A stretch of DNA of 44,562 nt, taken from JACMOY01 sp038322575 (GTDB lineage Bacteria; Actinomycetota; Actinomycetes; Actinomycetales; Angustibacteraceae). The notes beneath the pieces were generated by a model that saw nothing but the letters and a program-made list of their open reading frames with translations, was not told the DNA's origin and searched no databases. Position 1 is the stretch's first letter. Each line of letters begins with the position of its first letter. The translations under genes were made by a program, and so were the position numbers. The stretch covers positions 1 through 44,562 of the forward strand of contig JBBQGB010000026.1 of the NCBI GenBank assembly GCA_038322575.1. Reading direction: 5' to 3'. Positions 8,391 through 15,896 of this stretch are shown here, piece after piece.

Positions 8391-8519
8391 GACCGTCAGC
8401 CTCGCACGACCTACCGCTGGGCGCGTGCCGGGCCCGTCGGCTTGCGTGCGAGGGCGAGGTGGGGGAGTTTGTCCTGCGGTCACCGACGACTGTTGCGAAC
8501 GCACACACTGGAGCTGAGC

Positions 8520-9920
8520 ATGTCCATCCTCGACCGAGAGCGCACGGTGGCCGGCCCCGGCTTCAACCGGTGGCTCATCCCGCCCGCCGCACTCGCGGTG
8601 CACCTGTCGATCGGCCAGGTGTACGCGTTCAGCGTCTTCAAGACCTCGCTGGTCAAGCACTTCGACCGCGGGCTGACGCCCATCGCGGTGATCTTCTCGA
8701 TCGCGATCGTCATGCTGGGCCTGTCGGCCGCGTTCGGCGGCACCTGGATGGAGCGCAATGGCCCGCGCAAGGCCATGGTGGTCTCGGCGCTGTGCTTCAG
8801 CGCCGGACTGCTCATCGGCGGCCTGGGCATCGCCACCACCCAGCTGTGGCTGCTCTACCTCGGCTACGGGGTCATCGGCGGCATCGGCCTCGGTATCGGG
8901 TACATCTCGCCGGTCTCGACCCTGATCAAGTGGTTCCCGGACCGCCCGGGCCTCGCCACGGGCCTGGCCATCATGGGCTTCGGTGGTGGCGCGCTGATCG
9001 CCTCGCCCGTCTCGACCCAGCTGATGGGCCACTTCGACGCGGCGTACGACCCCACGGCCAAGGGCGCCACCGCCAGCGGCAGCGCGGTCGCGAGCACCTT
9101 CTTCGTCCTCGGGCTCGCCTACCTGGTGCTGATGCTCTTCGGCGCCGCGATGGTGCGCGTGCCCCCCGAGGCGCCGCACGGCGCCGGTGCCGCGGCCAAG
9201 GCGGCCACGGCCGGCTGGGGTGGTGCGCAGGTCTCGGCGGCGTCCGCCATCCGCACCCCGCAGTTCTTCATGCTGTGGGTCGTGCTGTTCTGCAACGTCA
9301 CCGCCGGCATCGGCATCCTCGAGCAGGCCGCGCCGATGATCCAGGACTTCTTCCGCTCCGGCTCGACGTCCGCGGTCACCGCCGCCGCAGCAGGTGGTTT
9401 CGTCGGTCTGCTGTCGATCGCGAACATGACCGGCCGGTTCGTGTGGTCGTCCACCTCCGACGTGGTGGGACGCCGGCGGATCTACATGATCTACCTGGGC
9501 GTCGGAGCCGTGCTGTACGTCCTGCTGGCCACGGTCGGCGGGTCGTCCACCGCGCTGTTCGTCATCCTGGCTGCCGGCATCCTCACGTTCTACGGCGGCG
9601 GGTTCGCCACGGCGCCGGCCTACCTCAAGGACCTGTTCGGCACCTACCAGGTCGGCGCCATCCACGGCCGGCTGCTGACGGCCTGGTCGGCCGCCGGCGT
9701 CGCGGGGCCGCTGATCGTCAACCGGATCCTCGAGGCCAACGGCACCCCCGGGTCGCTGACCGCCTCCGCCTACCGCCCTGCGCTGTTCGTCATGGTCGGG
9801 TTGCTGGTCATCGGCTTCGTCGCGAACCTGATGATCCGTCCCGTCCACGAGCGGCACTTCGTCAGCACCGCCGACGCGGCCGTCCCGGCCACGCCGCAGC
9901 CCACCACCGGACGGGTCTGA
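8520..9920 (+). CDS. OFA-family MFS transporter (oxalate/formate antiporter type)
   Basis: A 466-residue, 12-helix permease of the oxalate:formate antiporter family. Recognised features are the N-terminal NRWLIPPAALAVHLSIGQVY segment, the MFS loop-2 region GTWMERNGPRKAM, the helix-5-adjacent GIGLGIGYISPVSTLIKWFP, and a cytoplasmic loop after residue 220 rich in Ala/Gly. GGAGCTGA stands just upstream of the ATG. The substrate is not certain; oxalate, formate or another small monocarboxylate are possible. It is followed after three bases by a 50-residue one-helix protein and is divergent from fdhD. Confidence 0.9.
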   Translation: MSILDRERTVAGPGFNRWLIPPAALAVHLSIGQVYAFSVFKTSLVKHFDRGLTPIAVIFSIAIVMLGLSAAFGGTWMERNGPRKAMVVSALCFSAGLLIGGLGIATTQLWLLYLGYGVIGGIGLGIGYISPVSTLIKWFPDRPGLATGLAIMGFGGGALIASPVSTQLMGHFDAAYDPTAKGATASGSAVASTFFVLGLAYLVLMLFGAAMVRVPPEAPHGAGAAAKAATAGWGGAQVSAASAIRTPQFFMLWVVLFCNVTAGIGILEQAAPMIQDFFRSGSTSAVTAAAAGGFVGLLSIANMTGRFVWSSTSDVVGRRRIYMIYLGVGAVLYVLLATVGGSSTALFVILAAGILTFYGGGFATAPAYLKDLFGTYQVGAIHGRLLTAWSAAGVAGPLIVNRILEANGTPGSLTASAYRPALFVMVGLLVIGFVANLMIRPVHERHFVSTADAAVPATPQPTTGRV

Positions 9921-9923
9921 CCC

Positions 9924-10076
9924 ATGAGCACCAGCAGGCAGTCTCCCGGCACCGCCGGCACCGCGATCCACACCAACCCCGGCCTGCTCGCGGCGTCGTG
10001 GCTGGTCGTCGGCGTCCCGCTCGTCTACGGCATCTACCAGACGCTGCTCAAGGCGTCCAAGCTCTTCACCGGCTGA
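9924..10076 (+). CDS. 50-aa single-helix membrane protein, MFS small-subunit type
   Basis: A small gene that begins three bases after the OFA transporter stop. It reads MSTSRQSPGTAGTAIHTNPG, then one hydrophobic helix (LLAASWLVVGVPLVYGIYQT), then LLKASKLFTG. It has no Shine-Dalgarno of its own, so translation is probably coupled to the transporter. Short one-helix proteins of this kind follow OFA-type MFS genes in other actinobacteria and are annotated as MFS small subunits. A structural or stabilising role is inferred, not shown. Confidence 0.8.
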   Translation: MSTSRQSPGTAGTAIHTNPGLLAASWLVVGVPLVYGIYQTLLKASKLFTG

Positions 10077-10150
10077 GACGCTCGAGCCGGGGCGCGACCG
10101 GGTGGGCAGTTGCGCTGGACGGGCACTGTCTAGTGGACTACGCACCAACT

Positions 10151-10168
10151 CGGGACCGCTCGGTCCCG
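10151..10168. promoter_or_regulatory. inverted repeat in the leader of the DUF3052 gene
   Basis: CGGGACC-GCTC-GGTCCCG, a perfect 7-bp stem with a 4-base loop, 24 bases before the GTG start. It may be an operator or a leader hairpin. Confidence 0.4.
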
Positions 10169-10192
10169 GTGACAGCGCTGGAGGGGTAGCAC

Positions 10193-10624
10193 GTGGTGGG
10201 TTCCACGGCGGACGCCGCGGGTGAGCGAGGGGTCGTCACCCGGCTGGGTCTGCAGCAGGGCAACGTGGTCCAGGAGTTCGGCTGGGACGACGACGTCGAC
10301 GAGGCGGTGCGTACCGCGATCGAGGACGTCGTCGACAGCGAGCTGCTCGACGAGGACTCCGACGATGTCGCCGACGCCGTCGTGCTGTGGTGGCGCGACG
10401 ACGACGGCGACCTCGTCGACGCCCTGGTCGACGCGCTCGGCAACCTGGCCGACCGCGGCGCGGTCCTGCTGCTCACGCCCAAGGCCGGCCGCGACGGTCA
10501 CGTCGAACCCAGCGAGATCGTCGAGGCCGCCCTAGCAGCGGGGCTGCACGGCACCTCGACGAGCGCGGCCGGCACCGACTGGAGCGTCACCCGGCTGGTG
10601 GCCCCGCGCACCGGTCGTCGCTGA
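10193..10624 (+). CDS. DUF3052 family protein
   Basis: A 143-residue acidic soluble protein matching the actinobacterial DUF3052 family: VVTRLGLQQGNVVQEFGWDD near the N-terminus, the run of Asp/Glu in VDEAVRTAIEDVVDSELLDE, then VLWWRDDDGDLVDALVDAL and a C-terminal SVTRLV. The function of the family is unknown. The GTG at 10193 has GGAGGGG 7 bases upstream; a GTG one codon later is equally open. It converges on the next gene with 9 bases between stops. In mycobacteria an equivalent small gene lies near aceE. Confidence 0.85.
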   Translation: MVGSTADAAGERGVVTRLGLQQGNVVQEFGWDDDVDEAVRTAIEDVVDSELLDEDSDDVADAVVLWWRDDDGDLVDALVDALGNLADRGAVLLLTPKAGRDGHVEPSEIVEAALAAGLHGTSTSAAGTDWSVTRLVAPRTGRR

Positions 10625-10633
10625 ACCTCGCCC

Positions 10634-11599
10634 CTATCGACGGGGCAGGCGGGCCGTGAGGCCCCCGGCGGCGCGCCCCGCGCCCGCCAGCACCCGGGCC
10701 GCGGCCCGGACGGCCGCGCCACCGGGCAGCCCGGGCGCGTCCTCGATGGCGGGCAGCAGCTGCAGCAGCGCGGCGATGTCGTGCGGGCGCAGCCGCCGGG
10801 TGAGCAGCAGCGCGGCGGCCGGTGCCCGCCCCGCCGAGGCGTCCAGCACGTCCGCAGCGGTGCCCGCGACGCCCGGCGTGCCCGACGAGCGGAGTGACCG
10901 GCCGCGATCGAGGGCGGCCGTGGTCCAGTCACCACCCGAGGCGACCACGACCCATCCTGCGACCGGGGTGGCGACGGCGAACGTGGCGGTCTGCTCCCGG
11001 CGGGCCACCAGCGCTCCGGTGACGTCGACCAGGGCGGCCAGGCCGGCGGTGAGCAGGGCCTCGTCGGGGGGTTCGGCGCCCGCCGGCACGAGGTCCAGGG
11101 TGTGCACCGCGAGCTCGTAGGCCCGGGCGACGAGCAGACCGGTCAGCGGCAGCTCGCCGATGACGCTGGAGACCAGCGCAGCGCCGGTCGCCGCGACGTC
11201 CGGGCCCAGCAGGTAGGCCGCCGTGCTCTGCCGAGCTCGCCGCAGCGCTGTCAGCACCTCGTCGCGGCTCGCGTCGTGGTGGGTCGCGACCAGTCGCGCG
11301 TTGCGCCCTTCGGTGTCCTCGGCCGGCTCGACCAGACCGCCGCGAGCCTCGATCACCTTGTGCGTCAACGAGTCTGCGACGTCGGGGTCGTCCCACGAGC
11401 CGAGGTGCACGAGCACGTGGCGCGCCGTCCAGCCGGGAAGGCGCGTGCCGGCGTCCAGGTCGATGACCTCGGCCACCCGCTCGACGTGAGCCCACGCGGG
11501 GTCCAGCAGCGCGGCGACGTCGGTGGGCCGGTGGGACGCCAGTCCGCGCTCGCCCGGCGAGGGCACCACCTGGCCGCGGATGCCTGACACACTGGGCAT
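10634..11599 (-). CDS. maleylpyruvate-isomerase-type mycothiol-dependent enzyme (DinB-like)
   Basis: A 321-residue protein. The N-terminal half is the metal-binding DinB/MDMPI four-helix bundle: LLDPAWAHVERVAEVIDLDA, then GWTARHVLVHLGSWDD with the metal-ligand His. A second domain follows, with LPLTGLLVARAYELAVHTLD supplying another conserved His and a C-terminal SCP2-like segment. Such proteins use mycothiol as thiol cofactor for isomerisation, transfer or detoxification; the substrate here is unknown. The ATG at 11599 is used, but a GTG at 11590 has AGGA 8 bases upstream and could be the true start. It is divergent from ahpE. Confidence 0.8.
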   Translation of the reverse strand: MPSVSGIRGQVVPSPGERGLASHRPTDVAALLDPAWAHVERVAEVIDLDAGTRLPGWTARHVLVHLGSWDDPDVADSLTHKVIEARGGLVEPAEDTEGRNARLVATHHDASRDEVLTALRRARQSTAAYLLGPDVAATGAALVSSVIGELPLTGLLVARAYELAVHTLDLVPAGAEPPDEALLTAGLAALVDVTGALVARREQTATFAVATPVAGWVVVASGGDWTTAALDRGRSLRSSGTPGVAGTAADVLDASAGRAPAAALLLTRRLRPHDIAALLQLLPAIEDAPGLPGGAAVRAAARVLAGAGRAAGGLTARLPRR

Positions 11600-11636
11600 C
11601 CTGCCGCACCGCCCCCAGTGAACCGAGGAGCCCAGC

Positions 11637-12104
11637 ATGAGCGAGTCGTCCGTCGTGGTCGGAGAGACCGCCCCCGACTTCACCCTGGTGAACCAGAACG
11701 GCGAGCCGGTGTCGCTGTCGGGCTTTCGCGGCGACAAGAACGTGCTGGTCGTGTTCTACCCGTTCGCGTTCTCGGGGATCTGCACGGGTGAGCTGTGCGA
11801 GATCCGCGACGACATCGCCGGGTTCCAGAACGACGACGTCCAGGTGCTGGCCGTGTCCTGCGACCCCAAGTACACGCTGCGCGCGTGGGCCGACGCCCAG
11901 GGGTACACGTTCCCGCTGCTGTCGGACTTTTGGCCGCACGGGGCGGTCTCGCAGCAGTACGGCGTGTTCCTGGAGTCCGCCGGCATGTCGACCCGGGGTT
12001 CCTTCCTGGTCGACAAGGAGGGCGTCCTGCGCTGGGCCGTCGTCAACGGCCCGGGCGAGGCGCGTGACCTGGCCGCCTACCGGTCGGCGCTCTCGAGCGT
12101 GTGA
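11637..12104 (+). CDS. ahpE: AhpE-like peroxiredoxin
   Basis: A 155-residue thiol peroxidase that reduces hydroperoxides or peroxynitrite. The thioredoxin fold is clear (APDFTLVNQNGEPVSLSGF). The peroxidatic cysteine is Cys49 in YPFAFSGICTGEL. A second cysteine, Cys54, follows at the spacing (C-x4-C) of the resolving cysteine in the PrxQ/BCP subfamily, whereas the characterised mycobacterial AhpE is described as 1-Cys. GAGGAG precedes the ATG. It stands directly upstream of tRNA-Val. Subfamily naming is the uncertain part; peroxiredoxin identity is secure. Confidence 0.92.
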   Translation: MSESSVVVGETAPDFTLVNQNGEPVSLSGFRGDKNVLVVFYPFAFSGICTGELCEIRDDIAGFQNDDVQVLAVSCDPKYTLRAWADAQGYTFPLLSDFWPHGAVSQQYGVFLESAGMSTRGSFLVDKEGVLRWAVVNGPGEARDLAAYRSALSSV

Positions 12105-12110
12105 GCCCAG

Positions 12111-12183
12111 GGGCCTGTAGCTCAGCTGGTAGAGCACCGCGTTTACACCGCGGCTGTCGTCGGTTCGAACCCGGCCGGGCCCA
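12111..12183 (+). tRNA. tRNA-Val (anticodon UAC)
   Basis: A 73-base cloverleaf. The acceptor is GGGCCTG with CGGGCCC, the D stem GCTC/GAGC, the anticodon arm CCGCG-TTTACAC-CGCGG (anticodon UAC), and the T arm GTCGG-TTCGAAC-CCGGC, with discriminator A. CCA is not encoded. Its 3' end is the left boundary of the accessory block, and a degenerate copy of that 3' end lies at 16996-17032. Confidence 0.97.
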
Positions 12184-12197
12184 CGAGTCAGCGCTGG
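12148..12197 (+). repeat. tRNA-Val 3' end, left copy of imperfect direct repeat (candidate att site)
   Basis: The T arm, acceptor 3' strand and following ACGAGTCAGCGC recur at 16996-17032 in the same orientation, with about three substitutions and one inserted G over roughly 37 bases. Integrative elements commonly use the 3' end of a tRNA gene and leave it intact at one side, as here. Confidence 0.65.
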
Positions 12198-12243
12198 TCA
12201 CAGCCGGGCCAGGACGGTCGGTCGGCCTTCGGGTGCAGTGGGA

Positions 12244-13008
12244 TCAGGTGCCCGTGCCGCCCGAGCGCTGCCCGACCCCGCCGACGACCTGGCGGATGGC
12301 GGTGCGCAGGAGCAGCGGATCGTGGGTTGGCGTCATCTGGGCGATCAGGGTCAACGCGGCCCGCGACAGATGCAGGGCCATCAGCCGTGCGGCTCCCCGG
12401 GCGTCCCCTTCGCGGCACAGCCGGGCCAGCACCGCGTGTTCGCCGGCACCCTGAGGCAGGCCCCGTCCGTCCTGGGCGTACGCGCGTCGGTAGCGCTGGG
12501 TGTGGGCAGCCCACTCGGCGGCCGAGCCGAGCATCTTCGAGCCGCTGTGTGCGAGCAGCAGCAGGTGAAAGCGTTGGTGGACCTCGTCCCAGCGCTCGAA
12601 GTCGAAGGTGACCACGTCCGTGTGCTTGAGCTGGTCGGCGAGCTCGTCGAGCTCGACGAGCTCGTGGGGGGTGAGCGACGGCACGCTGACCTCCAGCGCG
12701 ACGGACTCGTTGAGCACCCGCAGGGTGTACAGGTGCTCCAGCTCGTCGACCGACAGGTCGGTGATGCGGGCGCGGCGGTTGAGCCGGGCCTCGAGCAGGC
12801 CGTCGCGCTCCAGCAGTCGAAACGACTCGCGGACCGGTCCGCGGCTGACTCCGAAGAGGACGGCCACCTGGGCCTGGCTGATCTGCGAGCCCGGGATCAG
12901 GTGACCCTTGAGGATCTCGGTGCGCAGGTGCTCGCGGATGACGGGGACGTAGTCGCGGCCGCCTCGGCGGATCTGCCCAGGTGCGTCGGGTGTCGTCGCG
13001 TCGGTCAT
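12244..13008 (-). CDS. GntR-family regulator, FadR subfamily (FCD domain)
   Basis: A 254-residue repressor-type regulator. The winged helix-turn-helix occupies about residues 20-85 (IREHLRTEILKGHLIPGSQI, VSRGPVRESFRLLERDGLLE). The all-helical FCD effector domain follows (VDELEHLYTLRVLNESVALE, RFHLLLLAHSGSKML, GEHAVLARLCREGDARGAAR, ALHL with metal-ligand histidines). The ATG at 13008 has AGGAAG 8 bases upstream; a longer open frame lacks a site. It is the last gene of a minus-strand operon with the flavoprotein and the PPOX gene. It is inferred to control the divergent promoters at 14766-14906, with an organic-acid effector likely for the subfamily. Confidence 0.9.
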   Translation of the reverse strand: MTDATTPDAPGQIRRGGRDYVPVIREHLRTEILKGHLIPGSQISQAQVAVLFGVSRGPVRESFRLLERDGLLEARLNRRARITDLSVDELEHLYTLRVLNESVALEVSVPSLTPHELVELDELADQLKHTDVVTFDFERWDEVHQRFHLLLLAHSGSKMLGSAAEWAAHTQRYRRAYAQDGRGLPQGAGEHAVLARLCREGDARGAARLMALHLSRAALTLIAQMTPTHDPLLLRTAIRQVVGGVGQRSGGTGT

Positions 13009-13030
13009 GATGGCGGCTTCCTGTCTGTCC

Positions 13031-14212
13031 CTAACGACCTGGACCGTAGAGCCCGAAGACCAGCCTCGGATCGCCCGGACCGAAGTCACCCCCGCACTGA
13101 GAGCTGTCACCGATCGCACGTGTTCGCGCGAGCAAGCTGGCCCCCAGGGCCAGCTGCCGCTGCTCCCACCGCGGTAAGGCGACAGCGACGTCGCCGTCGG
13201 CGCGGGTGAGCTCTTCCGCGAGCGTCCACCCGTCCTCGGCCGCCTTCGCGGTGCCGGCGCCGGCGTGCGGCCGGACGGCGAACGCGGCGTCCCCGACCAG
13301 ACACGCCCGGCCACTCGCCATCGCGGGGACCTCGATGTCGTACACGGCTTGCACGAAGGGTTCGGGGACCGACGCGACCATCTGCGCGATCGGGGGCGCC
13401 AGGTGGTCGGCGGCGAACCGCCGCATCTCGTCGACCTGGTCGGCGCGCACGCTGTTCGGCGGCAGCGAGATGGCCCGGCGCACGCCGCCGTTGTCGGTCA
13501 GGAACTCCGCGAGGTCCGGTTCGGCTACGTTGCGGTACCAGACCATGTTGACCAGGCGGCGTCCAGGCTCGACGGACCCGTCGGGACCCGGGATCGGGTA
13601 GACGAGGATGTGGCTGTGCGGCATCACCTGGTAGGTGATGGCATCGTGCAAGGCGCTGTAGGTCTTCGCGCTGAGCTGGTCCTCGCGGACGGTGCCACGC
13701 CAGCCGACGTACCCGGCGTAGGTCGGCGCCACCTCGGGGAACAGCTGCCGGCGTGAGACGGAGCTGATCCCGTCAGCGCACACGAGCAGGTCGGCTTCGC
13801 CGACGTCGCCGTCGGCGAAGCTCAGCGCGACGTGGCGCTCGCTGGAGGTGAAGCCGGTCAGTTCGCGGCCGCGCTCGTAGCACTCGTCAGGGAAGGCGTC
13901 GCGAAGAACCCGGTAGATGGTGTTCCAGGCCGAGAACCGGTAGGAACGATCCTCGGCGTATGCGGTCGAACCGTCAGGTTCGAGGAAACGCACCCGGTGC
14001 GTCTGCGTGCTGATCTGCTCGGGTGCGACGCCCAGGCGCTCGACCAGGTACCTCAGGGTCTGCTTCAGGGCGACGATCCCGGCGCCCCGGGCCTCCAGTG
14101 CGACCGGGGAGCGCTCGTAGACGCGGACCTGGCACCCGGCATCCCGCAGGACGAGCGCGGTGGTCAGACCCCCGAGGGAGCCGCCGACGACCGCGACGGA
14201 GGGCATGCTCAC
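13031..14212 (-). CDS. FAD-dependent monooxygenase, 2,6-dihydroxypyridine 3-hydroxylase-like
   Basis: A 393-residue class A flavoprotein hydroxylase. The FAD-binding VAVVGGSLGGLTTALVLRDA is at the N-terminus, and the second FAD motif CLVGDAAFAVRPHAGAGTAK is near residue 310. Segments PTYAGYVGWRG, LVYPIPGPDG, MVWYRNVAE and CGGDFGPGDPRLVFGL closely resemble 2,6-dihydroxypyridine 3-monooxygenase of nicotine-degrading Arthrobacter, as recalled from that family. The substrate is therefore likely a hydroxylated N-heteroaromatic, though other phenolic rings cannot be excluded. GAGG stands before the GTG at 14212; an ATG two codons later is possible. It sits 34 bases after the PPOX gene and 22 before the regulator. 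Confidence 0.85.
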   Translation of the reverse strand: MSMPSVAVVGGSLGGLTTALVLRDAGCQVRVYERSPVALEARGAGIVALKQTLRYLVERLGVAPEQISTQTHRVRFLEPDGSTAYAEDRSYRFSAWNTIYRVLRDAFPDECYERGRELTGFTSSERHVALSFADGDVGEADLLVCADGISSVSRRQLFPEVAPTYAGYVGWRGTVREDQLSAKTYSALHDAITYQVMPHSHILVYPIPGPDGSVEPGRRLVNMVWYRNVAEPDLAEFLTDNGGVRRAISLPPNSVRADQVDEMRRFAADHLAPPIAQMVASVPEPFVQAVYDIEVPAMASGRACLVGDAAFAVRPHAGAGTAKAAEDGWTLAEELTRADGDVAVALPRWEQRQLALGASLLARTRAIGDSSQCGGDFGPGDPRLVFGLYGPGR

Positions 14213-14246
14213 GACAGCCTCACCCCCCGGGCGAGCTGCCAGCGAC

Positions 14247-14765
14247 TCAGGGTCGCCCGAACGTGGCGATCGAGTCCACCGTCAGCTCGAAGAGCACCCG
14301 GCGCTCGTCGAGCGAGGGGTCCCTCAGGGCGTACGTGTCACCGCCGGTGTACTTGTGGAAGATCCGATCGAGCTGCTCGGTCACCCGACGCCCCTCGGCC
14401 GGGTCGTCCTCGGAGACCTCGCGGGCGACGGTCGCCTTGATGCTCAGCCAGTGGTAGGCGTTCTCGGGATTCATCAGCAGGAACGTCGCCTGGGGACTGG
14501 CGCGGAGCCACTCCACCTTCTTGCGGTGGGTCGCCAGGTTGAGGAGCACGGTGTCCCCGTCGTAGTCGAACCAGACCGGGGTGAGGTTCGATCGCCCGGA
14601 GGGGCTGATGACCGAGATGACCGCGGTGACGGGGTTGTCCAGGAGCGCCTTGTAGATCGGGTCGAGGTTGTCGAGCGACTGGACCGCTTCGTGGTCGCCG
14701 ATCGTGAACTGTCCGGGTTGCGTGCCTTCGGCGACGTCGAGGAACTTCGCGACGGGAATGGCCAT
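14247..14765 (-). CDS. PPOX-class (split-barrel) F420- or flavin-binding protein
   Basis: A 172-residue split beta-barrel protein of the pyridoxamine-phosphate-oxidase-like superfamily. Typical elements are AVISVISPSGRSNLTPVWFD, DTVLLNLATHRKKVEWLRAS, ATFLLMNPENAYHWLSIKAT and a C-terminal KYTGGDTYALRDP. The pattern fits the actinobacterial F420-dependent group better than true PdxH; cofactor and substrate are not proven. The ATG at 14765 has AGGAG 8 bases upstream. It is first in the operon PPOX-monooxygenase-GntR and could reduce or oxidise an intermediate of the same pathway. Confidence 0.85.
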   Translation of the reverse strand: MAIPVAKFLDVAEGTQPGQFTIGDHEAVQSLDNLDPIYKALLDNPVTAVISVISPSGRSNLTPVWFDYDGDTVLLNLATHRKKVEWLRASPQATFLLMNPENAYHWLSIKATVAREVSEDDPAEGRRVTEQLDRIFHKYTGGDTYALRDPSLDERRVLFELTVDSIATFGRP

Positions 14766-14788
14766 GGCCTGCTCCTGCTCGTGTGTGG

Positions 14789-14825
14789 GTGTCGACACTC
14801 GTTCCAGGGTAGTGACCCACGTCAC
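14789..14825. promoter_or_regulatory. two inverted repeats in divergent promoter region, candidate operators
   Basis: GTGTCGACAC at 14789-14798 and GTGAC-CCAC-GTCAC at 14812-14825 lie between the PPOX gene and the E1-beta gene. A minus-strand TACCCT (14806-14811) between them could be a -10 box. They are reasonable targets for the GntR protein of the cluster; binding is inferred. Confidence 0.4.
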
Positions 14826-14906
14826 GACGCGTCCATACTGAGGGAGGTGGGGTTCCTGACCGAAGAGCACGGATCATGGGCGAACTGTCATCAGCTTGGA
14901 GACTGC

Positions 14907-15896
14907 GTGGGTGCTGATCGCGAGCTGAACCTGCTGCAGGCCATCAGGGCAGCATTGACCGATGCCATGGATGACAGTGACCGGGTGGTCGTTCTCGGCC
15001 AGGACGTCGGTCGACTCGGAGGCGTCTTTCGGGTCACCGAGGGCCTGGACGACCGCTTCCCGGGCCGGGTCTTCGACACTCCCCTCGCCGAGGCGGCGAT
15101 CGTCGGTGCCTCGGTGGGCCTGGCCATCGGTGGGCTCGTGCCGGTGGCCGAGGTCCAGTTCCTCGGCTTCCTGCACCAAGCCTTCCACCAGGTCACGCAG
15201 CAGCTGGCTCGATACCGGTTCCGCTCGCGTGGTCGATTCCACCTACCGGTCACGATACGAGCGCCGTACGGCGGTGGCTTGCGAATGCCGGAGTTCCACG
15301 CGGACTCCCTCGAGGCCCAGCTGGCGAACACGCCGGGGCTGAAGGTCTTCGCACCGGCGTTCCCCGATGACGGCTACGCACTGCTCAGAGCTGCGATTCG
15401 TGACCCGGACCCCGTGGTGTTTCTGGAACCGCAGCGTCTCTACCGCTCCGTTCGGGGCCCCGTCCGGTTCGACACCTTCGCTGAGGCGGGCCTCGGCGCA
15501 CGGCTGCGCCGTGAGGGTGACGACCTCCTGCTGGTCAGCTGGGGCCCGACGGTGCACACCTGCCTGGCAGCCGCCGACGAGCTGCAGGACCTGCACGGCG
15601 TGCGCTCGGCGGTGCTGGACCTGCGCGTGCTGAGCCCGATCGACCGCGACGGCCTGTGCGAGGCGGCTGCGTCGCGCAAGCGCGTGGTCGTGGTCCACGA
15701 GGGCGTGCGGACCGCCGGTCTCGGCGCCGAGATCGTCGCGACCCTGCAGGAGCTGCTGCCCGGCACGATCTCCCTGCCGATCCTGCGGGTGACGGCCCCC
15801 GACTCGCCCTACCCTCCTGGGCGCCTCGAGGATGCCTTCCTCCCGTCCTCGGACAAGGTCGTGGAGGCCGCGTTGCAGGCGGTGTCCCGGCCGTGA
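14907..15896 (+). CDS. 2-oxoacid dehydrogenase E1 component, beta subunit
   Basis: A 329-residue transketolase-like subunit resembling branched-chain 2-oxoacid dehydrogenase E1 beta. VVVLGQDVGRLGGVFRVTEG, the conserved Glu in FDTPLAEAAIVGASVGLAIG, IRAPYGGGLRMPEFHADSLE, NTPGLKVFAPAFPDDGYALL and PVVFLEPQRLYR are all present. The GTG at 14907 is chosen: GGAG lies 5 bases upstream and the product starts where homologues do. The gene order is beta before alpha, the reverse of the usual pdh/bkd order, and its stop overlaps the next start in GTGA. No E2 or E3 gene follows. Confidence 0.9.
   Translation: MGADRELNLLQAIRAALTDAMDDSDRVVVLGQDVGRLGGVFRVTEGLDDRFPGRVFDTPLAEAAIVGASVGLAIGGLVPVAEVQFLGFLHQAFHQVTQQLARYRFRSRGRFHLPVTIRAPYGGGLRMPEFHADSLEAQLANTPGLKVFAPAFPDDGYALLRAAIRDPDPVVFLEPQRLYRSVRGPVRFDTFAEAGLGARLRREGDDLLLVSWGPTVHTCLAAADELQDLHGVRSAVLDLRVLSPIDRDGLCEAAASRKRVVVVHEGVRTAGLGAEIVATLQELLPGTISLPILRVTAPDSPYPPGRLEDAFLPSSDKVVEAALQAVSRP

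Noticed and set aside
8480..9454. Minus-strand frames under the OFA transporter gene
   Set aside because: They are antisense to a conserved 12-helix protein and have no start signals or domain content.
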